A stretch of 17,837 nucleotides of DNA, taken from CADAWZ01 sp045114665 (GTDB taxonomy: Bacteria > Vulcanimicrobiota > CADAWZ01). The stretch lies in contig JBGUKW010000218.1 of NCBI GenBank assembly GCA_045114665.1, forward strand, positions 1-17,837, read 5' to 3'. Shown in pieces: positions 1-7,739 of the stretch. The stretch's first letter is position 1; each line of letters starts with the position of its first letter. The translations under genes were made by a program, and so were the position numbers. The notes beneath the pieces are model-generated. The model did no database searches. It saw nothing but the letters and a program-made list of their open reading frames with translations, and was not told where the DNA came from.

Positions 1-1843
1 GTGGACAAAAAAATGGCTCTTTTAGTGTCATCAATTTTGCAAAAAGGCTTTTCATCTCATCAATACTCAATTTTTTATTTGCCTTTATTGCACTTTTACA
101 AGCAACCATGTGTCTCAAATTTTCCAATGGAATTATCTGGGAATTTTGAGTTTCTTCAATTATCGAAGTAATAATGTCATCAATAAAAGATTTTATTTCT
201 CTTTGTTCTATGAAAAATGGAACAGCTGTTATTTTGAAAGTGTTATTTCCAAAGTCTGTAATATCAAAACCAAGTTCTTTAAAATAATCCAAATATTTTT
301 TTGCTATTTCTGTTTTATCTGATGAAAGTTCAAGAATTTCTGGAAATAGTAAAATTTGAATATTTCCCTTATTTTCCTTTGTATTTAATGATTCATATAT
401 GATTTTTTCATGTGCTGCATGTTGGTCTATCAATATAAATTCACCATTAAACTCACCTGCAATATATGTATCAAATATTTGTGTAAGAGGTATAAAATTA
501 TAATTATTTTCAAAAATAAATTCTTTTTTATCGTTTGTATTTTTTTCTATTTTCTTTTCTATATATTCAATATTATCGTTATTGTTTTTCTCTTCTTCTA
601 TTTTTTCTCTTTCTTGTTGCTCTTTAGAAAATCTATTTTCTTCATCATCAATAAAATCTTGAATACTTATAGTTTCAACAGGTTTTAACATACTATTTAA
701 ATATGTTGTAACCTTACTTTTTGTAACTTTTTGTGGTGGCATGTAAAATACTTTTTTCTCATTATCAAAATCATCTATAGATTTTTCTTTTATCTCCCCT
801 GTAATTGTGTCATATATTTCGCCATTTTCTGTTTCTGCCGTATATATAAATCCTGGATCACGAAAAGATTTTACAGTTTCATTTATTGCATGTTTTACAA
901 AACCAAATATTTTTTGTTGTTCCTCAAAATGAATCTCTGTTTTTGCTGGGTGAACATTGACATCTATTGTATTAGGGTCAATCTCCATTGTAATAAAAGC
1001 AAGTGGATATTTTTTTGTAGCTAAAAAAGGAGAATAGCCTTCTATTACAGCTTGAATAAGTTGAGTATTTTTTATAATTCGCCCATTTACACAAAACATA
1101 ATTTCATTTCTTGAAGATCTATCAACATCAGGCGAACAAATTATTCCTGTTAATTTTGCTGAATCACAAGAACTCGATAAACTTTTCATAACATCTGTTG
1201 AAGGAATTCCCCATATCTTCTTTAAACAATCTTTTTTATTCATTGCAACAGGATAATCAAAAATTATTCGTCCATTATTTTTCAATCTAAAATGAATATC
1301 TCTTCTCAAAACAGCCATTGCAGAAAGAAATTTCACAATATGTGAAATTTCATTAGAAGGTGTTTTTTGAAATTTTTTTCTTGCAGGTGTATTATAAAAA
1401 AGATTTGTAACTTTTACTGTTGTACCATCAGAACCAGAAGCCTCTCTCGTATCAACAACTTGTCCACCTTCAACTACAATCATATAAGCAAAATCTTCAT
1501 CTCTTTTTTTTGATACGATTTCAAGTCTCGATATTGCCCCTATGCTTGGGAGAGCTTCTCCCCTAAAACCAAGTGTATTTATCGAAAATAAATCTTCAAA
1601 TTTCGTTATTTTGCTAGTGGCAAATCTTTGAATAGCTATTGGAAGTTCATCTTTTGAAATTCCACAGCCATTATCTGTAATTTTTATAAGTGAATGTCCC
1701 CCATTTTCAAGGTCAACAAAAATTTCATCAGCTCCTGAATCAATAGCATTTTCTGTAAGTTCTTTGATTACTGAAGCAGGTCTCTCGACAACTTCTCCAG
1801 CAGCTATCTTTTCAGATGTTTCACTACTCAATATCTGTATCAT
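1..1843 (-). CDS. mutL: DNA mismatch repair protein MutL (C-terminus cut by window edge)
   Basis: MutL couples mismatch recognition by MutS to strand incision and removal in the cytoplasm. The frame is open for 614 codons and ends inside the C-terminal metal motif (F-F-C-P-[H]), so probably only a short tail is missing. The N-terminal GHKL ATPase is intact: the KEL-T-EN motif with E28 (general base) and N32 (Mg), D-N-G-C-G-I at 57-62, and G-F-R-G-E-A-L at 92-98. After an acidic, Asn/Glu/Lys-rich linker comes the dimerisation/endonuclease domain with D-Q-H-A-A-H-E-K-I-I-Y-E at 473-484, the DQHA(X)2E(X)4E nuclease motif, and A-C-K-S-A-I-K-A further on. It is therefore an endonuclease-type MutL, as in bacteria lacking MutH. 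Its ATG overlaps the TGA of the preceding membrane-protein gene (ATGA), and only a weak AAGG lies about 9 bases upstream, so translational coupling is likely. No mutS is visible here. Confidence 0.97.
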   Translation of the reverse strand, partial: MIQILSSETSEKIAAGEVVERPASVIKELTENAIDSGADEIFVDLENGGHSLIKITDNGCGISKDELPIAIQRFATSKITKFEDLFSINTLGFRGEALPSIGAISRLEIVSKKRDEDFAYMIVVEGGQVVDTREASGSDGTTVKVTNLFYNTPARKKFQKTPSNEISHIVKFLSAMAVLRRDIHFRLKNNGRIIFDYPVAMNKKDCLKKIWGIPSTDVMKSLSSSCDSAKLTGIICSPDVDRSSRNEIMFCVNGRIIKNTQLIQAVIEGYSPFLATKKYPLAFITMEIDPNTIDVNVHPAKTEIHFEEQQKIFGFVKHAINETVKSFRDPGFIYTAETENGEIYDTITGEIKEKSIDDFDNEKKVFYMPPQKVTKSKVTTYLNSMLKPVETISIQDFIDDEENRFSKEQQEREKIEEEKNNNDNIEYIEKKIEKNTNDKKEFIFENNYNFIPLTQIFDTYIAGEFNGEFILIDQHAAHEKIIYESLNTKENKGNIQILLFPEILELSSDKTEIAKKYLDYFKELGFDITDFGNNTFKITAVPFFIEQREIKSFIDDIITSIIEETQNSQIIPLENLRHMVACKSAIKANKKLSIDEMKSLFAKLMTLKEPFFCP

Positions 1844-2460
1844 AAATTTAAACCTTTTGATTTTTTGTTCTGTTCTAAATATTTATTTATTCTTTCAAGA
1901 ACTAATTCCGCCCCTTCATAATTCGAAAAATTAAATAAACTAATATCTTTAACAGAATCATCACGCAAATAACTAACCTTTAACCTGTATAAAACTGTTT
2001 TTGAATAGAATTTTTCAAGACTAAATTTTACATTATCTGATAAAACTATTTCCTGCTCACTATTTCCATTAATTATTTTCAAATTATCACCAATAAATCT
2101 AAGTTCAAAAAATAAAAAATTTATTTTTTTCAAAAATAGATAAATAAAATATGCAATAATAAGAACTTGTACAAACATAAAAGCCATAATAAAAAAAGGA
2201 AAATACTTTTTAAATACTTCTGGGTTATTGGTAAAAATACTCATAAATATACCCTTATATAATGACAATAGAGGCAAAAAAGCCCCCAACAACGCAGAAA
2301 TAAAACAAGAAATAAAACAAGAAATAAAAAATAAAGTAAAAGTACGCCCTGTAAATTTAAAAATCAAACAGTCATTTCCTTGTTCAACAACTCTTACAGG
2401 TGTCCAAGTTGCCTTTAATCTTTCGTTCAAAGAATCTTCTTTTTGTAAATTAACTTTCAT
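1840..2460 (-). CDS. Hypothetical membrane protein, paralogue of the 208-aa protein at 3470-4096
   Basis: I do not recognise a family. The 206-residue protein has a charged N-terminal part (about 1-40), two hydrophobic segments (about 41-70 and 88-112) typical of transmembrane helices, and a polar C-terminal half of about 90 residues ending in a Lys-rich tail. No signal-peptide cleavage site is seen, so it is probably an inner-membrane protein with cytoplasmic ends. It is clearly homologous over its whole length to the 208-aa protein upstream: same first six residues, shared V-R-V-V-E, E-L-R-F-I-G-D and L-E-Q-N-K-K-S-K-G-L. The start is supported by an AGAGGG ribosome site 5 bases before the ATG. 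Its stop overlaps the mutL start. The first membrane segment contains a F-I-S-C repeat encoded by a 12-bp tandem repeat. The two-helix plus soluble tail plan is compatible with a bacterial PH-like or YcxB-like protein, but this is a guess. Confidence 0.85.
   Translation of the reverse strand: MKVNLQKEDSLNERLKATWTPVRVVEQGNDCLIFKFTGRTFTLFFISCFISCFISALLGAFLPLLSLYKGIFMSIFTNNPEVFKKYFPFFIMAFMFVQVLIIAYFIYLFLKKINFLFFELRFIGDNLKIINGNSEQEIVLSDNVKFSLEKFYSKTVLYRLKVSYLRDDSVKDISLFNFSNYEGAELVLERINKYLEQNKKSKGLNL
2296..2331. repeat. 12-bp tandem repeat (agaaataaaaca) inside a membrane-segment codon run
   Basis: Three adjacent 12-base units lie at 2296-2307, 2308-2319 and 2320-2331; the first two are identical and the third differs at one base. 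Read on the minus strand they encode the F-I-S-C-F-I-S-C-F-I-S stretch in the first hydrophobic segment of the 206-aa protein. The unit length is a multiple of three, so slippage would change helix length without breaking the frame. Confidence 0.8.
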
Positions 2461-2489
2461 TTTTGCCCTCTAAAAAGAATTCATCAAAA

Positions 2490-2503
2490 TTAATAATTAT
2501 TAA
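2490..2503. other. 14-bp perfect palindrome TTAATAATTATTAA in the gap upstream of the 206-aa gene
   Basis: This perfect palindrome lies in the 56-bp gap between the LRR-protein stop and the start of the 206-aa gene, about 30 bases before the ATG. It could be an operator or part of an A+T-rich promoter, but in such A+T-rich DNA it can also arise by chance. No U-tract follows it, so it is not a terminator. Confidence 0.3.
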
Positions 2504-2516
2504 CTCGTTGTATTAG

Positions 2517-3470
2517 TTATTTTTTATCAATTATGTAAATACTGCTCTCATTATTTGGATTTGGATCGCTTATTTTTTCAGCTCCCCATGGCGAACCTTT
2601 TGCACTTCCCTTATAAAAAACATTCTTTACACTATAAAAAGCATTTTTTCCTATCTCTGTAACAGAATCTGGAATAGTCAAAATTATTAAGTTAGTGCAA
2701 CCATAAAAAGCATTATCTCCAATTTTCGTTATAGAATCAGGAACTAATACTGTTTTTAAGTTTGTGCAGTTTTTAAATAAATCTTTTCCAATACTTGTTA
2801 TTTGATATTCTTTTTTATTACTCAATTTATATTTTGGCGGAATTCTTATTGATGTAATATTTCTCTTACTCATGTAATTATTTGAAAATTTAAGTATAAG
2901 CATAACAATTAATATTAAACAAAAAAAAGAAACTGCATACGGGTTTAAACTATGCCTACTATTAAGATTATATTTAAAAAAATAAAAGATACTTGCTATA
3001 AAACAGCAGAATGCAATAAAATAAATAAATACTGATAATGAACACCCCAAATTATGAATATTTTCATTTTCACATTTTATATATGTTTTTCTTATTTTCT
3101 TTAAAACATAATCATTTAATTCATTCTTACTTTTTTTATTCCATATTGCCTTTAATAACATAAATAATGCAATTACAAAAATTGTATCTATAATATACCA
3201 AATAGCAGGATGACATGCTAAGATTTTATTCAAAGAATATACATTTTCTAAAATGTTCTTCTCATAATATCCTTTTATTCCCAATATACTTAAATAAATT
3301 ATTCCAAAAGTATAAGCAATACAAAATACTGAAACAACTAATTTAAAAATTATGTTATCAGATTCTATGATAGAATCCAATATATATCCTTTTTCATTAT
3401 TATCATATTTATATATTGTTTTCTCTATATTGACTTTTTTTTGTTGTTTATCAAGATCAATCATAGCCAT
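2517..3470 (-). CDS. Four-helix membrane protein with C-terminal BspA-type LRR_5 repeats
   Basis: This 317-residue protein has a short charged N-terminus, four hydrophobic segments at about 41-64, 88-110, 145-166 and 178-195, and a soluble C-terminal region. Residues about 203-290 carry Treponema/BspA-type leucine-rich repeats: two N-C-T-N-L / G-C-T-N-L units, with I-P-D-S-V-T-E-I-G type strands and N-A-F-Y, followed by the typical closing F-Y-K-G-S-A-x-G-x-P-W-G-A. This fold mediates protein binding and is usually found in long arrays on secreted proteins; here it is a short tail behind membrane helices. The ATG at 3470 overlaps the last base of the upstream TAA (TAATG); a second ATG two codons later is also possible. 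It sits between two paralogous genes, probably as a cassette. The helices match no family I know, and its role is unknown. Confidence 0.85.
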   Translation of the reverse strand: MAMIDLDKQQKKVNIEKTIYKYDNNEKGYILDSIIESDNIIFKLVVSVFCIAYTFGIIYLSILGIKGYYEKNILENVYSLNKILACHPAIWYIIDTIFVIALFMLLKAIWNKKSKNELNDYVLKKIRKTYIKCENENIHNLGCSLSVFIYFIAFCCFIASIFYFFKYNLNSRHSLNPYAVSFFCLILIVMLILKFSNNYMSKRNITSIRIPPKYKLSNKKEYQITSIGKDLFKNCTNLKTVLVPDSITKIGDNAFYGCTNLIILTIPDSVTEIGKNAFYSVKNVFYKGSAKGSPWGAEKISDPNPNNESSIYIIDKK

Positions 3471-4096
3471 TAATCTAAACCTTTGGATTTTTTGTTCTGC
3501 TCTAAATACTTATTTATTCTCTCAAGAAGTAATTTCGCCACATCACGATTCGCAAAAGTAAATAAAACAATTTTTTTATAATAATCACAAGAATAACTGA
3601 CATTTAATTTATATATAGGGCGTCTATACTCACCTCCTTCTTTTTCAATACTGAATTTCACATCATCATCTAAAACTACTTCTTTTTTGCCTTCTTTCTT
3701 AGCTATTATCAATTTATCACCAATAAACCTAAGCTCAAAAAAGAAATGAAAAACTTTTGCTAAAAATAGATAAATAAAAAATGAGACAACTAAAATCGCA
3801 AGCCCCATAAAAAAGATCATGTGCATACAGCTATCTTGTTTAGGAAGTGAAAACATATCAATAAATATGTCAAATATTCCCAACATTCTATCCTGCAATG
3901 AACGAGGAAGTTTAGAAAACAATTGAGGAGTTACAACAACAGAAAGAAAGAGAGACAACATAAATACAAAAGCGTCTCGAGCTTCATCTGAAAATTTAAA
4001 AACTAAATAGTCATTCCCTTCTTCAACAACTCTTACATGTGCATGATGTGCCTTTAATTTATCGTTCAAATCATCTTTTTGTAAATTAACTTTCAT
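3470..4096 (-). CDS. Hypothetical membrane protein, paralogue of the 206-aa protein at 1840-2460
   Basis: This 208-residue protein is not assigned to a family. It has the same plan as its paralogue: about 40 polar residues, a hydrophobic segment at about 44-63, a loop with C-M-H-M, a second hydrophobic segment at about 93-118, then a polar C-terminal domain of about 90 residues with E-L-R-F-I-G-D and a Lys-rich end. Identity to the paralogue is high at both ends and low in the first helix and loop. The start follows AGAGGG with a 5-base spacer, and the same Shine-Dalgarno block precedes the paralogue. It is the first gene of the block that ends with mutL, and it begins just after the terminator of the carboxyltransferase operon, so its transcription must come from readthrough or from a promoter inside that operon's 3' end. 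Confidence 0.85.
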   Translation of the reverse strand: MKVNLQKDDLNDKLKAHHAHVRVVEEGNDYLVFKFSDEARDAFVFMLSLFLSVVVTPQLFSKLPRSLQDRMLGIFDIFIDMFSLPKQDSCMHMIFFMGLAILVVSFFIYLFLAKVFHFFFELRFIGDKLIIAKKEGKKEVVLDDDVKFSIEKEGGEYRRPIYKLNVSYSCDYYKKIVLFTFANRDVAKLLLERINKYLEQNKKSKGLD

Positions 4097-4099
4097 TTT

Positions 4100-4106
4100 T
4101 ACCCTC
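4100..4106 (-). promoter_or_regulatory. Ribosome binding site fused to the upstream terminator U-tract
   Basis: On the minus strand the run of T ending the carboxyltransferase terminator is followed directly by AGAGGG, then TAAAA and the ATG of the 208-aa gene. There is no room for a promoter between terminator and ribosome site. Confidence 0.7.
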
Positions 4107-4151
4107 TAAAAAAAATCCTCTACTTCAACATAGAAGATAAAGTAGAGGATT
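4107..4151 (-). terminator. Rho-independent terminator of the carboxyltransferase operon
   Basis: A perfect 12-bp stem (AATCCTCTACTT at 4114-4125 pairing with 4140-4151) encloses a 14-base loop. On the minus strand it is followed by a run of about eight T. It starts 18 bases after the TAA of the acyl-CoA carboxyltransferase gene. Confidence 0.85.
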
Positions 4152-4169
4152 AATAACTAATACTATTGA

Positions 4170-5705
4170 TTATAGAGGAATGTTGCCGTGTTTCTTTGGT
4201 GGCAAGCTCTCTCTCTTACTTCTCAAGCTGTCGAGTGCTATTATCAATTTTGGTCTTGTATATAATGGGTCTATGACTTCATCAATATAGCCAAGCTCTG
4301 CAGCTCTGTATGGATTTGCAAATTTATCTTTGTATTCTGCAACAAGTTCTGCCTGTGTCTCTTTTGGAGTTGCACTTTCTTTTATCTGTTTCCTAAAGAT
4401 GATTTTTACAGCTCCATCTGCTCCCATAACAGCTACTTCTGCGGAAGGGAATGCAAAATTAATATCTGCTCTAATGTGTTTGCTTGCCATAACATCATAA
4501 GCACCGCCATAGGCTTTTCTGACTATTACAGTAATTTTTGGAACTGTTGCTTCAGTGAAAGCATATAACAATTTTGCACCGTGTGTGATGATTCCGCCAT
4601 ATTCTTGTTCAGTACCAGGCATAAATCCAGGAACATCTACAAATGTAATAAGTGGAATGTTGAAAGCATCACAGAATCTTACAAATCTTGCTGCTTTTGT
4701 AGAGGCTTTGATATCAAGACAACCTGCAAGATACATTGGGTTATTTGCAACTATTCCAACTGAAAAGCCTGCAAGTCTTCCAAATCCAACAATTATATTT
4801 TTTGCATAATTTTCATGGACTTCGAGAAGATAATTGTCATCGAGAACGAGCTTTAAAAGTTCCTTCATATCATAAGGTTTACCTGAATCTTCAGGAACTA
4901 TTGTACGAAGTCTTTCTTCAAGTCTATTTGGATCGTCATTACATACAACGACTGGAGGATCCTGTAAGTTATTCTGTGGGATATACTTTAAAAGCTCTCT
5001 TATCAAATTGAGAGCATCTTCATCTGTACCTACAGCAAAATGTGATACACCACTGACTGATCCGTGTGTTGAAGCTCCGCCAAGTCTGTCTTGTGTAACA
5101 TCTTCACCTGTTACGGCTTTTATGACTTCTGGGCCAGTTATAAACATGTGGCTTGTCTTGTCAACCATTACGATAAAATCTGTGATTGAAGGCGAATATA
5201 CAGCACCACCAGCACAAGGACCCATTATGACTGAAAGTTGAGGAACAACACCAGAAGCAAGTACATTTCTATTGAAGATCTCGCCATATCCTGCAAGACT
5301 TACGACACCTTCTTGGATTCTTGCACCGCCTGAATCGTTTAAACCGATGACAGGAGCTCCATTTTTTATAGCCAAATCCATAATTTTGCAAATTTTACGA
5401 CCATAAGCACCGCTCAAAGCACCGCCAAAAACAGTAAAATCCTGTGCAAAAACATATACAAGACGACCATTTATTTTTCCATATCCTGTTATAACACCAT
5501 CACCTAAAATCTTTTCAACTCCAAAATCTTGGCATTGATGTGTTACAAACTTGTCAAGCTCCATAAATGTATCTTCATCGAGTAATTTTAAGATTCTTTC
5601 TCTTGCAGTAAGTTTGCCTTTAGCATGCTGTTTTTCTATTTTATCAATACCGCCAGCCAATTCGGCATCGGCATTCATCTGTTCTAACTTGGTCAATCTA
5701 TCCAT
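4170..5705 (-). CDS. mmdA: Acyl-CoA carboxyltransferase (12S/PccB/MmdA type)
   Basis: This biotin-dependent carboxyltransferase moves carboxyl groups between biotin and an acyl-CoA, most likely methylmalonyl-CoA/propionyl-CoA. It is 511 residues from the ATG at 5705, the usual length for the family. Two crotonase-like halves are present. The N-terminal half has A-R-E-R-I at about 34-38 and the oxyanion-hole motif S-G-G-A-R-I-Q-E-G at 125-133. The C-terminal half has D-V-P-G-F-M-P-G-T near 357 and A-Y-G-G-A-Y-D-V-M ending near 406. D404 in that motif corresponds to the Asp linked to propionyl-CoA preference in Streptomyces PccB. The K-H-G-N-I-P-L end is characteristic. I chose ATG 5705 because GGAG lies 8 bases upstream; an in-frame TTG six codons earlier lacks this. 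It follows the biotin-carrier gene by 18 bases and is the last gene before a terminator. PccB, MmdA and 12S transcarboxylase subunits cannot be told apart by sequence alone. Confidence 0.93.
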   Translation of the reverse strand: MDRLTKLEQMNADAELAGGIDKIEKQHAKGKLTARERILKLLDEDTFMELDKFVTHQCQDFGVEKILGDGVITGYGKINGRLVYVFAQDFTVFGGALSGAYGRKICKIMDLAIKNGAPVIGLNDSGGARIQEGVVSLAGYGEIFNRNVLASGVVPQLSVIMGPCAGGAVYSPSITDFIVMVDKTSHMFITGPEVIKAVTGEDVTQDRLGGASTHGSVSGVSHFAVGTDEDALNLIRELLKYIPQNNLQDPPVVVCNDDPNRLEERLRTIVPEDSGKPYDMKELLKLVLDDNYLLEVHENYAKNIIVGFGRLAGFSVGIVANNPMYLAGCLDIKASTKAARFVRFCDAFNIPLITFVDVPGFMPGTEQEYGGIITHGAKLLYAFTEATVPKITVIVRKAYGGAYDVMASKHIRADINFAFPSAEVAVMGADGAVKIIFRKQIKESATPKETQAELVAEYKDKFANPYRAAELGYIDEVIDPLYTRPKLIIALDSLRSKRESLPPKKHGNIPL

Positions 5706-5723
5706 TAAGATAACTCCTATCAA

Positions 5724-7667
5724 TTATTTTGCAGTTATAATAGCAAGAACTGCATCTTTTTCAACAGAAGAACCTGCAGAGAAATTGAGTGCTTTTATAA
5801 CTCCACTTTCTGTTGCATTTACAGCCATTTGCATTTTCATTGCTTCAATAGTTGCAACTGGTTCATCTTTCTTAACTTCATCTCCAACTTTCTTTTCATA
5901 GCGAACAAGAAGTCCTGGCATTGGAGCTTTTATTTCTATATCGCCTGCTTCAGCTTTTGCTTGAACAACAGGTGCAGGAGCTACCTTTTTCTCTTCAACC
6001 TTAGGAGCTGGTTTTGCAACAGGTTTTGGAGTTTCTTTTTTGACTTCAGGCTTTGGCTCTTGTCTTACTGGAGGAACAGCTCTTCTTACTGATGTAATAA
6101 CAGGAGTTCCGCCAACTTCTTCAACGAGAACTTTATATGGAGATTCATTTACAAATACATTGAATTCTCTCATAAATTCTGTTTTTTCGACTTTTGGCTT
6201 ATCTGAAAGTTCACCAGAAAGTGCTTTCTTTACTATTTCATCTTCTTTTGCAACATCTTCAAGAGTTATTGGTTTTACTTCTTCTGGAGGCGTTTCAAGT
6301 CCATATTTCCATTTTAAAAATCTGAGACCTGTCATTGGGAATAAAACATATGTCAATACATCTTTTATATCACTTGAAATAGGAGCAACTGTCTTTATTG
6401 CTTCTGGCATTTCAGGCTGAAGCATATCTGCTGCTCTGCAAGTAATAGGTTTAGACCCCTTTGGATAATCTCTCAAAGCAAGTCTCTGAAGTTCTTCTTT
6501 TACAGGAACTGGTGGTTTGCCATAGAGACCATAAATATAATCTTTTACCTGTGCGGATATTATTTTATATCTGCCAAAAAGTACATTTTGTACAGCCTGT
6601 GTTCCAACCATTTGACTTGTAGGTGTAACAAGTGGAGGATAACCCAAATCAGCTCTTGTCTGTGGAAGCTCTTTATATACATCTTGGAGTTTGTCAAGAG
6701 CTTGCATTTCTCTGAGTTGATTTACCAAATTTGTTGCCATTCCACCTGGGATTTGATGTTTCAAAACACCAGGGTCAATAACTGACATCTTTGTTGTATC
6801 TCTGTATTTCCTATATTTGGGGCTGATTTCTTCGAGTTTTTTTGCGACATCGAGGAGAAGATCCATATTTAATTTTGGATCTCTTTCTGTATCTTTAAGA
6901 GCAGCAACTATTGGTTCTACTGCTGGCTGTGAAGTTCTGAGACCAAATGTTGAAATACAAGTATCAACAATATCAACTCCTGCTTCTATAGCTTTTAAAA
7001 CTGTCATAGAAGCCATACCGCTTGTATAGTGTGTATGTAATTGAAGTGGAACATCTACAGCTTTTTTGAGAGCAGTAAATAGATCATAGGCATCATAAGG
7101 GCTCATAAGTCCTGCCATATCTTTGATACAAATACTGTCTGCACCCATTTCAACAAATTTCTTTGCCTTGTTCACATAATAATCAATATTATATATTTCT
7201 CCGCCCAAACGAGGTTGAGTCAAAGAATATGACATTGCAGCTTGAATATGTTTTCCTGCTTTTTTGATTGCTTTAAATGATGTTTCATAATTTCTCTCAT
7301 CATTCAATGCGTCAAATACTCTGAAAATATCTATTCCGACATCTGCAGCATTTTCAACAAATGCTTCTACTACATCATCTGCATAATTGCGATAACCGAG
7401 AAGGTTTTGACCTCTCAAAAGCATTGTCAATTTGACATCTGGCAAAAGTTTTCTAAGTATTCTGGCTCTTTCCCATGGATCTTCATTTAGGAATCTTGTG
7501 CAGACATCAAATGTTGCACCGCCCCAAACTTCCATAGAATAAAAACCTGCACGATTCATCTGATCTGCAACAGCTTCCATATCTTCGATTCTAAGTCTTG
7601 TTGCAAAAGAAGATTGATGACTATCTCTAAATGTTGTATCGGAAATTAAAACTGGTTTCCTTTCCAT
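5724..7667 (-). CDS. Carboxyltransferase (5S/PycB/OadA type) fused to biotin carboxyl carrier domain
   Basis: This would transfer CO2 between carboxybiotin and pyruvate/oxaloacetate. From the ATG at 7667 it has 647 residues. Residues about 5-300 form the HMGL-like TIM barrel: D-T-T-F-R-D at 10-15, R-G-Q-N-L-L-G-Y near 85-92, metal-binding H211 and H213 in L-H-T-H, and the carbamylated-Lys position K182 in I-K-D-M. The conserved carboxylase domain follows to about 450 (H-Q-I-P-G-G-M, then V-T-P-T-S-Q-M-V-G-T-Q-A). A Pro/Lys/Glu/Ala-rich linker (about 530-575) leads to a biotinyl domain with P-M-P-G and E-A-M-K-M; K611 is the biotin site, 36 residues from the end, as usual. There is no ATP-grasp biotin carboxylase, so this is not a whole pyruvate carboxylase. 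A perfect AGGAGG six bases before 7667 sets the start; an in-frame ATG at 7739 would add 24 protein-like residues but lacks a ribosome site. Confidence 0.92.
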   Translation of the reverse strand: MERKPVLISDTTFRDSHQSSFATRLRIEDMEAVADQMNRAGFYSMEVWGGATFDVCTRFLNEDPWERARILRKLLPDVKLTMLLRGQNLLGYRNYADDVVEAFVENAADVGIDIFRVFDALNDERNYETSFKAIKKAGKHIQAAMSYSLTQPRLGGEIYNIDYYVNKAKKFVEMGADSICIKDMAGLMSPYDAYDLFTALKKAVDVPLQLHTHYTSGMASMTVLKAIEAGVDIVDTCISTFGLRTSQPAVEPIVAALKDTERDPKLNMDLLLDVAKKLEEISPKYRKYRDTTKMSVIDPGVLKHQIPGGMATNLVNQLREMQALDKLQDVYKELPQTRADLGYPPLVTPTSQMVGTQAVQNVLFGRYKIISAQVKDYIYGLYGKPPVPVKEELQRLALRDYPKGSKPITCRAADMLQPEMPEAIKTVAPISSDIKDVLTYVLFPMTGLRFLKWKYGLETPPEEVKPITLEDVAKEDEIVKKALSGELSDKPKVEKTEFMREFNVFVNESPYKVLVEEVGGTPVITSVRRAVPPVRQEPKPEVKKETPKPVAKPAPKVEEKKVAPAPVVQAKAEAGDIEIKAPMPGLLVRYEKKVGDEVKKDEPVATIEAMKMQMAVNATESGVIKALNFSAGSSVEKDAVLAIITAK

Positions 7668-7673
7668 TAAATA

Positions 7674-7679
7674 CCTCCT
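7674..7679 (-). promoter_or_regulatory. Ribosome binding site AGGAGG deciding the start of the 5S/biotin-carrier gene
   Basis: AGGAGG is followed by TATTTA and ATG at 7667, an ideal spacing. In the longer reading starting at 7739 the same bases would be codons for R-R in the stretch N-P-F-R-R-Y-L. Confidence 0.7.
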
Positions 7680-7739
7680 AAAAGGATTATCTTGACTTGC
7701 TCTAAATCGAGCTTCCCAAAGGGCAATCTCCGCTGTCAT

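Noticed and set aside
110..1024. Plus-strand open frames of 70-97 codons at 110-322, 410-688 and 731-1024
   Set aside because: They are antisense to mutL, rich in Phe, Ile, Tyr and Cys as expected from A+T-rich reverse reading, and have no ribosome sites or family features.
2517..4096. The 208/317-aa pair as a toxin-antitoxin or anti-phage system
   Set aside because: Membrane helices plus an LRR tail are suggestive of many roles, but there is no nuclease, ATPase or other effector motif and no recognised defence gene nearby.
5706..5723. TTG start at 5723 for the acyl-CoA carboxyltransferase
   Set aside because: It would place the GGAG ribosome site inside the coding region; the ATG at 5705 has correct spacing and fits family length.
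4555..7029. Plus-strand open frames antisense to the two carboxyltransferase genes
   Set aside because: The minus-strand genes match well-known families over their full length; the plus-strand frames overlap each other and lack ribosome sites and coding character.
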